In this document: positions 38,721 to 47,505 of the stretch, in pieces
How the letters are laid out: each line of letters opens with the position of its first letter
Numbering within the stretch: the first letter of the stretch is position 1
Assembly: GCF_004014875.1 (NCBI RefSeq)
Contig: NZ_CP034929.1
Location: forward strand, 1,736,001-1,800,000
Direction: 5' to 3'
Length of the DNA: 64,000 nt
Source of the DNA: Nocardioides yefusunii
Lineage (GTDB): Bacteria > Actinomycetota > Actinomycetes > Propionibacteriales > Nocardioidaceae
The notes under the pieces: model-generated
The model's database searches: none
What the model saw: the letters and a program-made list of their open reading frames with translations, nothing else
Told to the model about the DNA's origin: nothing
Program-made: the position numbers and the translations under genes

Positions 38721-39641
38721 TCAGAAGCGCCGCAACAACCACGACACCTCGTCGGCCCTGCCCGCCAGGGCCGCGAGGTGTCGTCGTTCCAGCTCAGGTG
38801 CACACCCCGCAGCCAGAACGCGGTCGGTTCGGGTGGCGACCGTGAAGACGGCCACCGCGCAGGCCACGTCCTTCACCTGTGCAATCTCGCACGTGACGCC
38901 GCCGAACTCCGCGCCGTGGACGTAGGCCGGAAGCAGGGCGTCGACGGCCACTCCCGCGGCGGCGGCGTGATAGCCCAGATCGGTGCCACGAGCCGCGACC
39001 CCGCTCTGAGCCCAGTCCACGGCGAGCACGTGCCCGTGCGAGATCCCGACGACGTTGTCCGGAGTCAGGTCTCCGTGGCACAGCGAGCGCGGTGCCGCCG
39101 CCACCGCAGCCCGGATCGTCTCCCGGCGTGCCCAGACCCGGATGACGTCGGCGAACCCGCCGTGAGCCAGGAGCGCCGTCCACCCTCCTCCCCGTGCAAC
39201 CATCCGCAGACGTTCATCGAACTGGTTCCTCGCCGCCGCACCTGCGGCCTGCGCATCGCTGCTCGCCAAGGCCTCGCTCCCCCAGGGCCCCAGCCCTGCG
39301 GTGGCGAAACGACCCGCAGCAGTCGCGACCTCGACCGGTGCGACGTCGTGACGGAGCACCCGGGCGTGGACCAGAGTGATCCCCTCGTCGTCCTCACGGA
39401 TCTCCAGGCAGGGCGGCGAACGCAGACCAACCGTGGAAGCGAACACCTGCTGGGCGGCCATCTCTGCCTCGCGCCGCCACCAGGCACCATGGGTGGGGTC
39501 GGAACGTTCGTCGGGATCCTCGGGGCCGGGACGCACCAGACGTTTCAGCACCCGTGGCGACAGACCGGGGACCTCCCAGACGCCACGCGACCCCGGCCCT
39601 GCTCCCCCGAGGCGTCTCCAGCCCGGATCCGGCTGCCACAT
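38721..39641 (-). CDS. Aminoglycoside-phosphotransferase-fold kinase-like protein
   Basis: A 306-aa protein with the kinase-like APH fold. The catalytic loop is CHGDLTPDN (about residues 187-195), and the metal-binding Asp follows in VLAVDWAQSG. The N-lobe is less conserved. Such proteins phosphorylate small molecules (choline, homoserine, antibiotics) and the substrate here is unknown. It is convergent with the zinc peptidase. Its 3' coding region contains a strong hairpin that probably terminates the opposing transcript. It is preceded by acVLRF1 on the same strand with 22 bases between. Confidence 0.82.
   Translation of the reverse strand: MWQPDPGWRRLGGAGPGSRGVWEVPGLSPRVLKRLVRPGPEDPDERSDPTHGAWWRREAEMAAQQVFASTVGLRSPPCLEIREDDEGITLVHARVLRHDVAPVEVATAAGRFATAGLGPWGSEALASSDAQAAGAAARNQFDERLRMVARGGGWTALLAHGGFADVIRVWARRETIRAAVAAAPRSLCHGDLTPDNVVGISHGHVLAVDWAQSGVAARGTDLGYHAAAAGVAVDALLPAYVHGAEFGGVTCEIAQVKDVACAVAVFTVATRTDRVLAAGCAPELERRHLAALAGRADEVSWLLRRF
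38741..38784. terminator. Strong hairpin inside the 3' coding end of the phosphotransferase
   Basis: ACGACACCTCG and GGCCCTG pair with CAGGGCC and CGAGGTGTCGT around a 5-base loop (18 pairs, one small internal loop). It lies 50 bases after the stop of the plus-strand peptidase gene, where its terminator is expected, but within the minus-strand coding sequence. Confidence 0.65.
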
Positions 39642-39663
39642 GCGGCCATCGTGGCAGAACGAC

Positions 39664-40263
39664 TCAGGTACCGGGGGCGTTCTCGACCTCGACCTGCCAG
39701 GACGTGGTTCGCTTGACGAACTCCTCGAGGGTGGCGCGGCGGGGTTCGTCGACGTCGCGGGGACCGTCGATCGTGGTGAACTTCTTCAAAGGAGCAGCGG
39801 TGAGGACCTCACGGATCGCATCCGCGTCCCCACCCACCACCACCGGACCCTGCAACCCGGCGAAGTGTTCAACGGCGTACTCCGCTGCTGCTTCGTAGGC
39901 CGCGCGGGCCTGGTTGTCGCGGCGCCGGGCGAAGCGCTGCTGGGACTGGCCGCCGGCCTTCGATCGGCCCTGGACGTGACGACGTCCCACCTTGCTCGTC
40001 ACGATCTGGTCCTTCGCCATCCGCGCGACCGCGAAACCGCCTTTGCGCACCACGAGCACACCCCAGTCCTGGGGCACGTCGTCGGGCAGCCTCGTCGCGG
40101 CACCGAAGTACGAGCCGATGCGGAACCACGAACCGTCCGCGGCGGTGTGCACGGTTCCCGGTCGTCTGTCGCCGGAGCCGGAGTCGACGACCTCGCCGTG
40201 GCGCGCGACGAAATTCTCCACCCACCGCGGAAGACGTGCGTCGGGCACCTCAAGGGTCGTCAC
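39664..40263 (-). CDS. acVLRF1 family peptidyl-tRNA hydrolase
   Basis: A 199-aa actinobacterial relative of Vms1/eRF1-like release factors. The signature GRSKAGGQSQQRFARRRDNQ starts at G99, with GGQ at residues 104-106, the catalytic loop type that cleaves peptidyl-tRNA. The following basic helix fits ribosome binding. VLRF1 proteins release nascent chains from stalled 50S-peptidyl-tRNA complexes. GTG 40263 shares GTGA with the stop of the ASCH-like gene, so the two are translationally coupled. Confidence 0.9.
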   Translation of the reverse strand: MTTLEVPDARLPRWVENFVARHGEVVDSGSGDRRPGTVHTAADGSWFRIGSYFGAATRLPDDVPQDWGVLVVRKGGFAVARMAKDQIVTSKVGRRHVQGRSKAGGQSQQRFARRRDNQARAAYEAAAEYAVEHFAGLQGPVVVGGDADAIREVLTAAPLKKFTTIDGPRDVDEPRRATLEEFVKRTTSWQVEVENAPGT

Positions 40264-40646
40264 CGCAGTTCGTTCCCCACCACGGCACGCAACGTCTCCG
40301 CCACGGCCTGCGCCGAGACGTCCACGGCGTCGACCACCAGGATCACCGCCGGTCGTCCCTCGCCGTCGCAGAGGATCGACAGGGTGCCGGCCACGGGCAG
40401 ATCCTCGTCACCGTACGCATCCAGGGGCGTGACCAGCGTGACACTCCCCTGGGTGAGGAGTTCGGTGACGAAGTCGTCGGCCTCGGCGCGGGTGGCGCCG
40501 TAGCTCCAGGCACCCGGCGTGAGCGCCTGGAGCCCCGAGACACCTTGGTAGGCCTCCAGGTCGTTGAGGTGGAGCTTGGCACGGTGGGTCTCCCAGAAAC
40601 GCCTGAGGACCACCGGGTCGGGGTGCAGCACCGCTTCGCTCTCCAT
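40260..40646 (-). CDS. ASCH-like domain protein
   Basis: A 128-aa protein that looks like a divergent ASCH domain. FWETHRAKLH, EADDFVTELLTQGSVTLVTPL and VAGTLSILCDGEGRPAVILVVD follow the ASCH strand order, but the usual GxKxxTxR loop is altered to TQGSVTLVT. ASCH domains bind RNA or related ligands. ATG 40646 is chosen because TAGCCT lies 7 bases upstream; GTG 40673 is the alternative. It is coupled to acVLRF1 by a 4-base overlap, hinting at a shared RNA-related task. Confidence 0.7.
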   Translation of the reverse strand: MESEAVLHPDPVVLRRFWETHRAKLHLNDLEAYQGVSGLQALTPGAWSYGATRAEADDFVTELLTQGSVTLVTPLDAYGDEDLPVAGTLSILCDGEGRPAVILVVDAVDVSAQAVAETLRAVVGNELR

Positions 40647-40653
40647 GAGAACG

Positions 40654-40659
40654 AGGCTA
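40654..40659 (-). promoter_or_regulatory. -10 box, leaderless promoter of the ASCH-acVLRF1 unit
   Basis: TAGCCT on the minus strand ends 7 bases before ATG 40646. Confidence 0.45.
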
Positions 40660-40719
40660 GCGCCACACACCACCGGAGGTCCTCAGGTGAGTGGTCGAAC
40701 GACCCTACGAAGGTCAGGC

Positions 40720-41250
40720 TCAGACGTTGAAGCCGAGCGCGCGCAGCTGCTCGCGACCGTCGTCGGTGATCTTGTCCGGGCCCCACGGCGGCATCCAGAC
40801 CCAGTTGACCGCGACGTCGGCGACGAGGCCCTCGAGCGCCATCTCGGTCTGGTCCTGGATGACGTCGGTCAGCGGGCAGGCCGCCGAGGTGAGCGTCATG
40901 TTGATGACCGCGTTGGAGTTCTCGTCGACGTGGATGCCGTAGACGAGACCCAGGTCGACGACGTTGATGCCGAGCTCGGGGTCGACGACGTCACGCATGG
41001 CCTCGACGACGTCGTCGATGTCGACGGTGGACAGGCTGGTGAAGGCCTCACCCTCCGAGGAATGGCCCTGGTGGCCGAGACCCGGCTGGGGCTCGGCGTG
41101 GGCGTGACCATGACCGGCGTGGGAGTGACCCGCGTCGGAGTGGTCGTGGCCGCACTCGGAACCGTCGGCGTGGGTGTGGGTGCCCGCAGCGGCCTCGGCA
41201 GGCTCGGTGGCCTCCGGCGCGTTCTCCGGGTTGAGCGAGTTGGGGTGCAT
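40720..41250 (-). CDS. sufT: SufT-like (MIP18/DUF59) Fe-S assembly factor with His-rich N-terminus
   Basis: A 176-aa protein. Residues 74-176 are a DUF59/MIP18 domain (MRDVVDPELGINVVDLGLVYG and the conserved C125 in SAACPLTDVIQ), which helps deliver or mature Fe-S clusters. Residues 25-63 contain 11 histidines and C33 (such as HDHSDAGHSHAGHGHAHAE), an extension not found in most SufT proteins and a likely metal-binding tail. The ATG shares one base with the sufU stop (TGATG), so it is the last gene of the suf operon. Confidence 0.9.
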   Translation of the reverse strand: MHPNSLNPENAPEATEPAEAAAGTHTHADGSECGHDHSDAGHSHAGHGHAHAEPQPGLGHQGHSSEGEAFTSLSTVDIDDVVEAMRDVVDPELGINVVDLGLVYGIHVDENSNAVINMTLTSAACPLTDVIQDQTEMALEGLVADVAVNWVWMPPWGPDKITDDGREQLRALGFNV

Positions 41251-41717
41251 CACGCTTCCTGGGTGGTGTCGGTGGAGCCGGTCAGCGACTGGGCGGTCGC
41301 GTCCTTGAAGGCCATCCACGAGAGCAGGGCGCACTTGACGCGCGCCGGGAACTTGGCGACGCCTGCGAAGGCGATGCCGTCTCCCAGAACGTCCTCGTCC
41401 GGCTCGATCTTCCCCTTGCCCTGCATGAGGGTGAGGAAGTTCTCGTGGATCGCCAGCGCGGCGTCCTTGTCGAGTCCGATGAGCAGGTCGGTCATGACCG
41501 ACGTCGACGCCTGGGAGATCGAGCACCCTTCGGCGTGGTACGAGATGTCGGCGACCTTGTCACCGTCGAGCTGCACACGCAGCGTGATCTCGTCACCACA
41601 CGTGGGGTTCACGTGGTGCACCTCGGCGCCGAACGGGTCACGCAGACCTGCGTTCAACGGGTTCTTGTAGTGGTCCAGGATGATTTCCTGGTAGAGCGCG
41701 TCGAGCTCAGCAGACAC
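41250..41717 (-). CDS. sufU: SufU-type sulfur transfer protein
   Basis: A 155-aa zinc protein that accepts persulfide sulfur from SufS. The zinc/acceptor ligands are C40 and D42 (NPTCGDE), C65 (EGCSIS) and C129 (VKCALLSW), all conserved in SufU. The start is GTG 41717. It follows sufS by 5 bases. Some databases label it an IscU-like scaffold, but with SufBCD in the same operon the sulfur-relay role is the better call. Confidence 0.93.
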   Translation of the reverse strand: MSAELDALYQEIILDHYKNPLNAGLRDPFGAEVHHVNPTCGDEITLRVQLDGDKVADISYHAEGCSISQASTSVMTDLLIGLDKDAALAIHENFLTLMQGKGKIEPDEDVLGDGIAFAGVAKFPARVKCALLSWMAFKDATAQSLTGSTDTTQEA

Positions 41718-41722
41718 TGCTA

Positions 41723-42982
41723 TCAGTCCACCTTGAAGTACGAGCGGGTGTAGTTGAGGCCCTCGATGAGCGCGTCGATCTCCTGCGGAGTCGTGTACAG
41801 GTACGACGACATGCGGGTGGAGGCCTGGACGCCGAAGCGGGCGTGGGCCGGCTTCGCACAGTGGTGTCCGGCACGCACGGCAATGCCACGGGTGTCGAGC
41901 ACCTGAGCGATGTCGTGCGGGTGGACGCCTGCCATTTCGAACGAGATCGCACCGCCACGCAGGGCAGCGTCCAGCGGACCCAGGACCTTGAGGCCCGGAA
42001 TGCTGGACAAACCCTCGAGCGCGTAGGCGGTGATGGCCTGCTCGTGGGCGTGGATCGCGTCCAGCCCGACGGCCCTGAGGTAGTCCACCGCGGCACCGAG
42101 ACCGACGGCCTCGACGATCGGCGGAGTACCGGCCTCGAACTTGTGCGGGATCGGGGCGTAGGTCGACTTCGCCATCGTGACCGTGGCGATCATCTCGCCA
42201 CCACCGAGGAACGGCGGCAGCGCGTCGAGCACCTCGGTACGGCCCCAGAGGACGCCGATGCCGGTCGGGCCGACGACCTTGTGGCCGGTGAAGACCACGA
42301 TGTCGGCGCCGACGGCCTGGACGTCCACCGTGAGCTGCGGGGCAGCCTGGGAGGCGTCGACGACGGAGACGGCTCCGACCGCGCGGGCCTTGGCCGCCAG
42401 CTGCGCCACCGGGTTGACGGTGCCGAGCATGTTGGAGACCCACGTGAACGCGAACACCTTGGTGCGCTCGTTCAGGATCTCGTCGATGTTCGACAGGTCG
42501 AGCTGGCCGTCATCGGTCAGTCCGACCCAGCGCAGGGTCGCTCCGGTCCGCTCCGCGAGCATCTGCCACGGGACGATGTTGGAGTGGTGCTCCATCTCGG
42601 TGACGAGGATCTCGTCACCCTCCTTCACCTGGAGCGGGCCGCGCCACGCGAGCGTGTTCGCGACCAGGTTGAGCGCCTCGGAGGCGTTCTTGGTGAAGAT
42701 GACCTCGTCCCGCGACGGGGCGTTCAGGAAGGCAGCGACCTTGTCGCGGCCTCCCTCGAACGCCTCCGTCGACTCGGCCCCCAGCGCGTGCATCGCTCGC
42801 GCGATGTTGGCGTTGTGGTGCTCGAGGTGGTCGACCATCGTGTCGATGACGACCTGCGGCTTCTGCGACGTGTTCGCGCTGTCGAGGTAGACGAGACGCT
42901 TGCCGCCCGAAACCGTGCGCTCGAGGATCGGGAAGTCGTTCCTGATGACCTCGAGCTCGGGGAGCAGACCGGGGAGCGACAT
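41723..42982 (-). CDS. sufS: Cysteine desulfurase SufS
   Basis: A 419-aa PLP enzyme that takes sulfur from cysteine. The PLP lysine is K235 (FTGHKVVGPTGIG) and the catalytic C375 sits in RAGHHCAKP. Type II (SufS) features are the long HLEHHNANIARAMHALG start and the short catalytic loop. It lies 2 bases after sufC and is followed by its partner sufU. Confidence 0.96.
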   Translation of the reverse strand: MSLPGLLPELEVIRNDFPILERTVSGGKRLVYLDSANTSQKPQVVIDTMVDHLEHHNANIARAMHALGAESTEAFEGGRDKVAAFLNAPSRDEVIFTKNASEALNLVANTLAWRGPLQVKEGDEILVTEMEHHSNIVPWQMLAERTGATLRWVGLTDDGQLDLSNIDEILNERTKVFAFTWVSNMLGTVNPVAQLAAKARAVGAVSVVDASQAAPQLTVDVQAVGADIVVFTGHKVVGPTGIGVLWGRTEVLDALPPFLGGGEMIATVTMAKSTYAPIPHKFEAGTPPIVEAVGLGAAVDYLRAVGLDAIHAHEQAITAYALEGLSSIPGLKVLGPLDAALRGGAISFEMAGVHPHDIAQVLDTRGIAVRAGHHCAKPAHARFGVQASTRMSSYLYTTPQEIDALIEGLNYTRSYFKVD

Positions 42983-42984
42983 GG

Positions 42985-43743
42985 TCAGTTCGCAGCCTTG
43001 ACGTACTCGTCGTAACCGGTGGTCTCGAGCTGGTCGGCCAGCTCGGGGCCGCCCTGAGCAGCGATGCGGCCGGCGACGAAGACGTGCACGAAGTCGGGCT
43101 TGATGTAGCGCAGGATGCGGGTGTAGTGGGTGATGAGGAGAACACCCTTGTCGCCGTTGGCCGAGAAGCGGTTGACGCCCTCGGAGACGACCTTGAGGGC
43201 GTCGATGTCGAGGCCGGAGTCGGTCTCGTCGAGGACGGCGACCTTCGGGTTCAGCAGCTCGAGCTGAGCGATCTCGTGACGCTTCTTCTCACCACCGGAG
43301 AAGCCCTCGTTGACCGAGCGCTGCGCGAAGGTGGCGTCGAGACCGTTGGCGGCCAGGGCGGCGTTGACGTCCTTGACCCAGGTGCGGAGCTTGGGAGCCT
43401 CGCCGTCGATCGCGGTCTTGGCGGTGCGCAGGAAGTTGGTCACCGACACGCCGGGGATCTCGACCGGGTACTGCATGGCCAGGAACAGGCCGGCGCGGGC
43501 GCGCTCGTCGACGGACATCTCGAGGACGTTCTCACCGTCGAGCAGGATCTCGCCGCCGGTGACGGTGTACTTCGGGTGACCGGCGATGGTGTACGCCAGG
43601 GTCGACTTGCCCGAACCGTTGGGACCCATGATCGCGTGGGTCTCGCCGTCCTTGATGGTGAGCGTGACGCCCTTCAGGATCTCCTTGGCGCCTTCGTCGG
43701 TCTCGACGGTGACGTGGAGGTCCTTGATCTCAAGAGTGCTCAT
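42985..43743 (-). CDS. sufC: Fe-S assembly ATPase SufC
   Basis: A 252-aa ABC-type ATPase of the SufBCD scaffold: Walker A GPNGSGKSTLAYT, signature FSGGEKKRHEIAQL, Walker B AVLDETDSGLDIDAL (the DETD form is typical of SufC). It couples ATP hydrolysis to rearrangement of SufB-SufD during cluster assembly. It follows the Rieske gene by 36 bases in the operon. Confidence 0.96.
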   Translation of the reverse strand: MSTLEIKDLHVTVETDEGAKEILKGVTLTIKDGETHAIMGPNGSGKSTLAYTIAGHPKYTVTGGEILLDGENVLEMSVDERARAGLFLAMQYPVEIPGVSVTNFLRTAKTAIDGEAPKLRTWVKDVNAALAANGLDATFAQRSVNEGFSGGEKKRHEIAQLELLNPKVAVLDETDSGLDIDALKVVSEGVNRFSANGDKGVLLITHYTRILRYIKPDFVHVFVAGRIAAQGGPELADQLETTGYDEYVKAAN

Positions 43744-43779
43744 GAGTTGTTTCTCTTCTCTGTCTCGAAAGTCTGTGTC

Positions 43780-44112
43780 TTACGGCGTGACGCCGTTGAG
43801 GGTCCGGGTGACGTCGACGAGCACGTCGTCGCCGTCCACCTGGACCGGGAAGGTGGCCACCGGCTCGGTCGCGGGCGGGCAGTTCGGCTCGCCCGTGCGC
43901 AGGTCGAAGGTGGCTCCGTGGGCCCAGCACTCGATCGCGCAGTTCTCCACGTCGCCCTCGGAGAGGGCCACCATCGCGTGCGAGCACTCGTCCTTGATCG
44001 CGTAGTACTCGCCGGCCTCGCGGGCCAGGGCCACGTCGACTCCGTCGAGGGTGACGCTCAGGGCGGCGCCGTCACGGAAGTCCGCGACGGCAGCTGCACG
44101 CTGGAAGGCCAT
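43780..44112 (-). CDS. Rieske [2Fe-2S] ferredoxin-like protein of the suf operon
   Basis: A 110-aa Rieske-fold protein. The cluster ligands are C43-x-H45 (DECSHAMV) and C62-x2-H65 (IECWAHGATF). It is related to ferredoxin subunits of non-heme oxygenases (NirD/BphA3-like). In many actinobacteria a gene like this is embedded between sufD and sufC, so it probably supplies electrons or serves as a client of the SUF system. Its start overlaps the last base of sufD. Confidence 0.93.
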   Translation of the reverse strand: MAFQRAAAVADFRDGAALSVTLDGVDVALAREAGEYYAIKDECSHAMVALSEGDVENCAIECWAHGATFDLRTGEPNCPPATEPVATFPVQVDGDDVLVDVTRTLNGVTP

Positions 44113-45305
44113 CAGATGGACTTCCCGATGACGTTCTTGGAAAGCTCGGCCTCGACGGTCTTGACGAGCTGCTCCTCGATCGCGGGGACGTCGATCTTGC
44201 GGATCAGGTCGTTGAAGAAGCCGTGCACGACCAGGCGCTGGGCCTCCTTCTCGCTGATGCCGCGCGAGCGGAGGTAGAAGAGCTGCTCGTCGTCGAAGCG
44301 GGCGGTGGCGGAGGCGTGGCCGGCACCGGCGATCTCACCGGTCTCGATCTCGAGGTTCGGCACGGAGTCGCACAGGGTGCCGTCGGTGAGGATGAGGTTG
44401 CGGTTCTCCTCGTAGGTCTCGATGCCCTCGGCAGCCTTGCGGATCAGGACGTTGCCGATCCAGACCGCGTGCGCGCCCTCGCCCTGCAGCGCGCCCTTGT
44501 AGGCGACGTTGGAGGAGGTCTTCGGCTGGTTGTGATCAGCGAAGAGACGGTGCTCGATGTGCTGGCCGGCGTCGGCGAAGTACAGACCGAGCATCTCGGC
44601 GGAGCCACCGGGACCGGAGTAGCGCACGTTGGCGTCCATGCGGACCAGGTCGCCACCGAAGGTGACGGCCGTGTGCTTGTACGCGGCATCGCGGCCCACG
44701 AGGGCCTCGGTGTGGGTCAGGTGGGTGGCGTCGTCGGCCCAGTCCTGCAGGGAGACGACGGAGACCTGGGCGGAGTCACCCACGCGGATCTCGACCACCT
44801 GGGCCAGCGCGGCGGAGCCGGTGTGGCGCAGCACGACGACGGCCTTGGAGAAGTTGCCGAAGCGGAGGACGACGTGGCCGGCCTCGGTGTTGTCGGCGTT
44901 CTCGCCCACGAGGTTGATGACGATCGGCTCGGCGATCTCGGCCTCGGCCGGGACGTCGACGAGCAGCGTGTCGGTGACCTCGTCGAGAATGCGGGCGCCG
45001 AAGAGGGTGGCGGGCTTGAAGCCCGAGATGCCGCGCAGGGCGGCGGCCTCGTCACCGGTGACGTTCTCGACCCGGACACCCTCGGGGGTGTTGAAGGAGA
45101 CGTCGGTGGTGGAGGCGTTGAAGACGGCGTCGGAAGCCAGACCCTTGAGTCGCTTCAGGGGGGTGAAGCGCCAGGTCTCCTCACGGCCCGTGGGAGCAGC
45201 GTGGTCGGCGACGTCGTACGAGCCGGTCGGGTGGAGGTGGGACTCCACCTTGCCCTGCTCGAGAGCCGCGGCGACCGTGTCGCGGGCGGTGTCAGTAACA
45301 GTCAC
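44112..45305 (-). CDS. sufD: Fe-S cluster assembly protein SufD
   Basis: A 397-aa beta-helix protein that forms a heterodimer with SufB. Family features include LIRKAAEGIETYEENRNLIL, the DGTLCDSVPNLEIETGEIAGAGHASATARFDDEQLFYLRSRG stretch (44240-44390) and ISEKEAQRLVVHGFF. GTG 45305 is preferred because GGAAAG lies 7 bases upstream; ATG 45320 lacks a ribosome site. It is separated from sufB by 96 bases that contain a hairpin. Confidence 0.94.
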   Translation of the reverse strand: MTVTDTARDTVAAALEQGKVESHLHPTGSYDVADHAAPTGREETWRFTPLKRLKGLASDAVFNASTTDVSFNTPEGVRVENVTGDEAAALRGISGFKPATLFGARILDEVTDTLLVDVPAEAEIAEPIVINLVGENADNTEAGHVVLRFGNFSKAVVVLRHTGSAALAQVVEIRVGDSAQVSVVSLQDWADDATHLTHTEALVGRDAAYKHTAVTFGGDLVRMDANVRYSGPGGSAEMLGLYFADAGQHIEHRLFADHNQPKTSSNVAYKGALQGEGAHAVWIGNVLIRKAAEGIETYEENRNLILTDGTLCDSVPNLEIETGEIAGAGHASATARFDDEQLFYLRSRGISEKEAQRLVVHGFFNDLIRKIDVPAIEEQLVKTVEAELSKNVIGKSI

Positions 45306-45333
45306 GAGAGTTCTTTCCATTTCGATGTGGTGC

Positions 45334-45371
45334 GGGGACACCGACCCGGACGGGCCGGGCCGGTGCACCCC
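45334..45371 (-). promoter_or_regulatory. Hairpin in the sufB-sufD intergenic RNA
   Basis: On the minus strand GGGG and CACCGGCCCGG pair with CCGGGTCGGTG and CCCC around a short loop, with one G-T pair. It has no T-run. It could be an RNA-processing or partial-termination signal that sets the sufB:sufD ratio. Confidence 0.45.
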
Positions 45372-45401
45372 GTAAGCCTGCGAGGGAGAAGGGGGCCGGC
45401 G

Positions 45402-46820
45402 TCAGCCGACCGCGCCCTCCATCTGCAGCTCGATCAGGCGGTTGAGCTCCAGGGCGTACTCCATCGGGAGCTCCTTGGCGATCGGCTCGACGAAACCACG
45501 CACGATGGTGGCCATCGCCTCGTCCTGCTCCATGCCTCGCGACATGAGGTAGAAGAGCTGGTCGTCGGAGACCTTCGAGACGCTGGCCTCGTGCCCCATC
45601 TGCACGTCGTCCTCGCGGATGTCGACGTAGGGGTACGTGTCCGAACGAGAGATCTGGTCGACGAGCAGAGCGTCGCAGAGGACGTTGGACTTGGAGCCGT
45701 GGGCACCCTCGTTGACCTGGATCAGGCCACGGTAGGAGGTGCGGCCACCGCCACGGGCCACCGACTTCGACAGGATCGACGACGAGGTGTTGGGGGCGGC
45801 GTGGACCATCTTGGCGCCGGCGTCCTGGTGCTGTCCCTCGCCCGCGAACGCGATGGAGAGCGTCTCGCCCTTGGCGTGCTCACCCATCAGGTACACGGCC
45901 GGGTACTTCATGGTGACCTTGGAACCGATGTTGCCGTCGACCCACTCCATGGTCGCGCCGGCTTCGCAGACAGCGCGCTTGGTGACGAGGTTGTAGACGT
46001 TGTTCGACCAGTTCTGGATGGTCGTGTAACGGCAGCGGCCACCCTTCTTGACGATGATCTCGACGACCGCGGAGTGCAGCGAGTCCGAGGAGTAGATCGG
46101 GGCGGTGCAACCCTCGACGTAGTGGACGTAGGCGTCCTCGTCGACGATGATCAGCGTCCGCTCGAACTGACCCATGTTCTCGGTGTTGATGCGGAAGTAC
46201 GCCTGCAACGGGATGTCCACGTGGACGCCCTTGGGCACGTAGATGAACGAGCCACCCGACCAGACGGCGGTGTTCAGTGCGGAGAACTTGTTGTCGCCGG
46301 TGGGAATGATCGTGCCGAAGTACTCCCGGAAGAGCTCCTCGTGCTCACGCAGCGCCGTGTCGGTGTCGACGAAGATGACGCCCTGCTCCTCGAGGTCCTC
46401 ACGGATCGAGTGGTAGACGACCTCGGACTCGTACTGGGCCGCGACACCGGAGACCAGGCGCTGCTTCTCGGCCTCGGGGATGCCGAGCTTGTCGTAGGTG
46501 TTCTTGATGTCCTCGGGCAGCTCGTCCCACGAAGCAGCCTGCTTCTCGGACGAACGCACGAAGTACTTGATGTTGTCGAAGTCGATGCCGCCAAGCTCGG
46601 AGCCCCAGGTCGGCATGGGCTTGCGCTCGAAGAGCTTGAGGCCCTTCATGCGCATGTCGAGCATCCACTGGGGCTCGGACTTCTTGTTCGAGATGTCGGC
46701 GACGACGTCCTCGTTGAGACCGCGCTTGGCCTTCTGTCCGGCCTCGTCGGAGTCGGACCAACCGAAGTCGTACCGACCGATGTCCTTCAACCCGGGGTTG
46801 AGTTCTTCGATGGACGTCAT
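45402..46820 (-). CDS. sufB: Fe-S cluster assembly protein SufB
   Basis: A 472-aa scaffold on which [4Fe-4S] clusters are built. SufB signatures are [59 protein letters not shown] and [14 protein letters not shown], with the C-terminal [24 protein letters not shown] 46820 has GGAAGAAGG upstream, so the ribosome site lies inside the end of sufR, which stops 2 bases upstream. There is no intein, unlike SufB of some mycobacteria. Confidence 0.96.
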   Translation of the reverse strand: MTSIEELNPGLKDIGRYDFGWSDSDEAGQKAKRGLNEDVVADISNKKSEPQWMLDMRMKGLKLFERKPMPTWGSELGGIDFDNIKYFVRSSEKQAASWDELPEDIKNTYDKLGIPEAEKQRLVSGVAAQYESEVVYHSIREDLEEQGVIFVDTDTALREHEELFREYFGTIIPTGDNKFSALNTAVWSGGSFIYVPKGVHVDIPLQAYFRINTENMGQFERTLIIVDEDAYVHYVEGCTAPIYSSDSLHSAVVEIIVKKGGRCRYTTIQNWSNNVYNLVTKRAVCEAGATMEWVDGNIGSKVTMKYPAVYLMGEHAKGETLSIAFAGEGQHQDAGAKMVHAAPNTSSSILSKSVARGGGRTSYRGLIQVNEGAHGSKSNVLCDALLVDQISRSDTYPYVDIREDDVQMGHEASVSKVSDDQLFYLMSRGMEQDEAMATIVRGFVEPIAKELPMEYALELNRLIELQMEGAVG

Positions 46821-46821
46821 T

Positions 46822-47502
46822 TCAGCCTTCTTCCTTGCTCTTCGGGATGCAGGTCGTGCACACGCCGTCACCGTGGGCGATCGTGGCCAGACGCTGCACA
46901 TGGGTGCCGAGGACCTTGCCGATGGCTTCGGTCTCGGCCTCGCACAACTGGGGAAACTCGTGGGCGACCTGGGAGACCGGGCAGTGCTGCTGGCACAGCT
47001 GGTCACCCACGCCGACGACGGGGAGCTGGCGGACACTGGCCGCGTAGCCCTCGTCGGTGAAGACCTTCGCCAGCGCCTCGGCGGGGCTCAGGTCGGGGTG
47101 GGAACGGGTCACGACGGCGTAGTCACGTTCGATGAACGCCACGCGACGTCGTGCGAATTCCACGACCGCCTCCTCGCCGGAGGTCTCGCGCAGGAAACGC
47201 AGAGCCTGGGCGGCGAGGTCGTCGTAGCGCTGCTCGAACTGCTCGCGCCCCTCGGCGGTGATCACGAAGACCTTCGCCGGGCGTCCGCGTCCGCGTGATC
47301 CGTAGACCTTCTGCTCGCGACCCTCGAGGATCCCGTCGGTGACGAGATGGTCGAGGTGGCGTCGCACAGCAGCTGCGGTCAGGCGGAGCCGGGCAGCAAG
47401 TTCGGCCGTCGTGGACGGTCCGTTCTCCAGGATCGACCGCACCACCCGGTCACGGGTGGAGGCGTCGCCGACGGCGACTGCAGGGCTACGGACGAATTCC
47501 AC
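46822..47502 (-). CDS. sufR: SufR-type Fe-S-sensing transcriptional regulator
   Basis: A 226-aa winged-helix regulator. The HTH is at about residues 31-58 ([20 protein letters not shown]), a wing with [12 protein letters not shown] follows, and the C-terminal cluster-binding cysteines are C170, C174, C187 and C215/C218 (CQQHC...LCEAE...VCTTC), the SufR pattern. With its cluster it represses the suf operon; loss of the cluster relieves repression. GTG 47502 begins 6 bases after a -10-like GACAAT, so the transcript is probably leaderless. Confidence 0.94.
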   Translation of the reverse strand: MEFVRSPAVAVGDASTRDRVVRSILENGPSTTAELAARLRLTAAAVRRHLDHLVTDGILEGREQKVYGSRGRGRPAKVFVITAEGREQFEQRYDDLAAQALRFLRETSGEEAVVEFARRRVAFIERDYAVVTRSHPDLSPAEALAKVFTDEGYAASVRQLPVVGVGDQLCQQHCPVSQVAHEFPQLCEAETEAIGKVLGTHVQRLATIAHGDGVCTTCIPKSKEEG

Positions 47503-47505
47503 AAC

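Noticed and set aside
46820..46860. Intein or frameshift in sufB, as in some mycobacteria
   Set aside because: The SufB frame is continuous over 472 codons with all family motifs and no insertion.
44223..47060. 945-aa plus-strand open frame
   Set aside because: It is a shadow of sufD and sufB on the other strand, rich in Val/Leu/Gly/Asp repeats without any domain.
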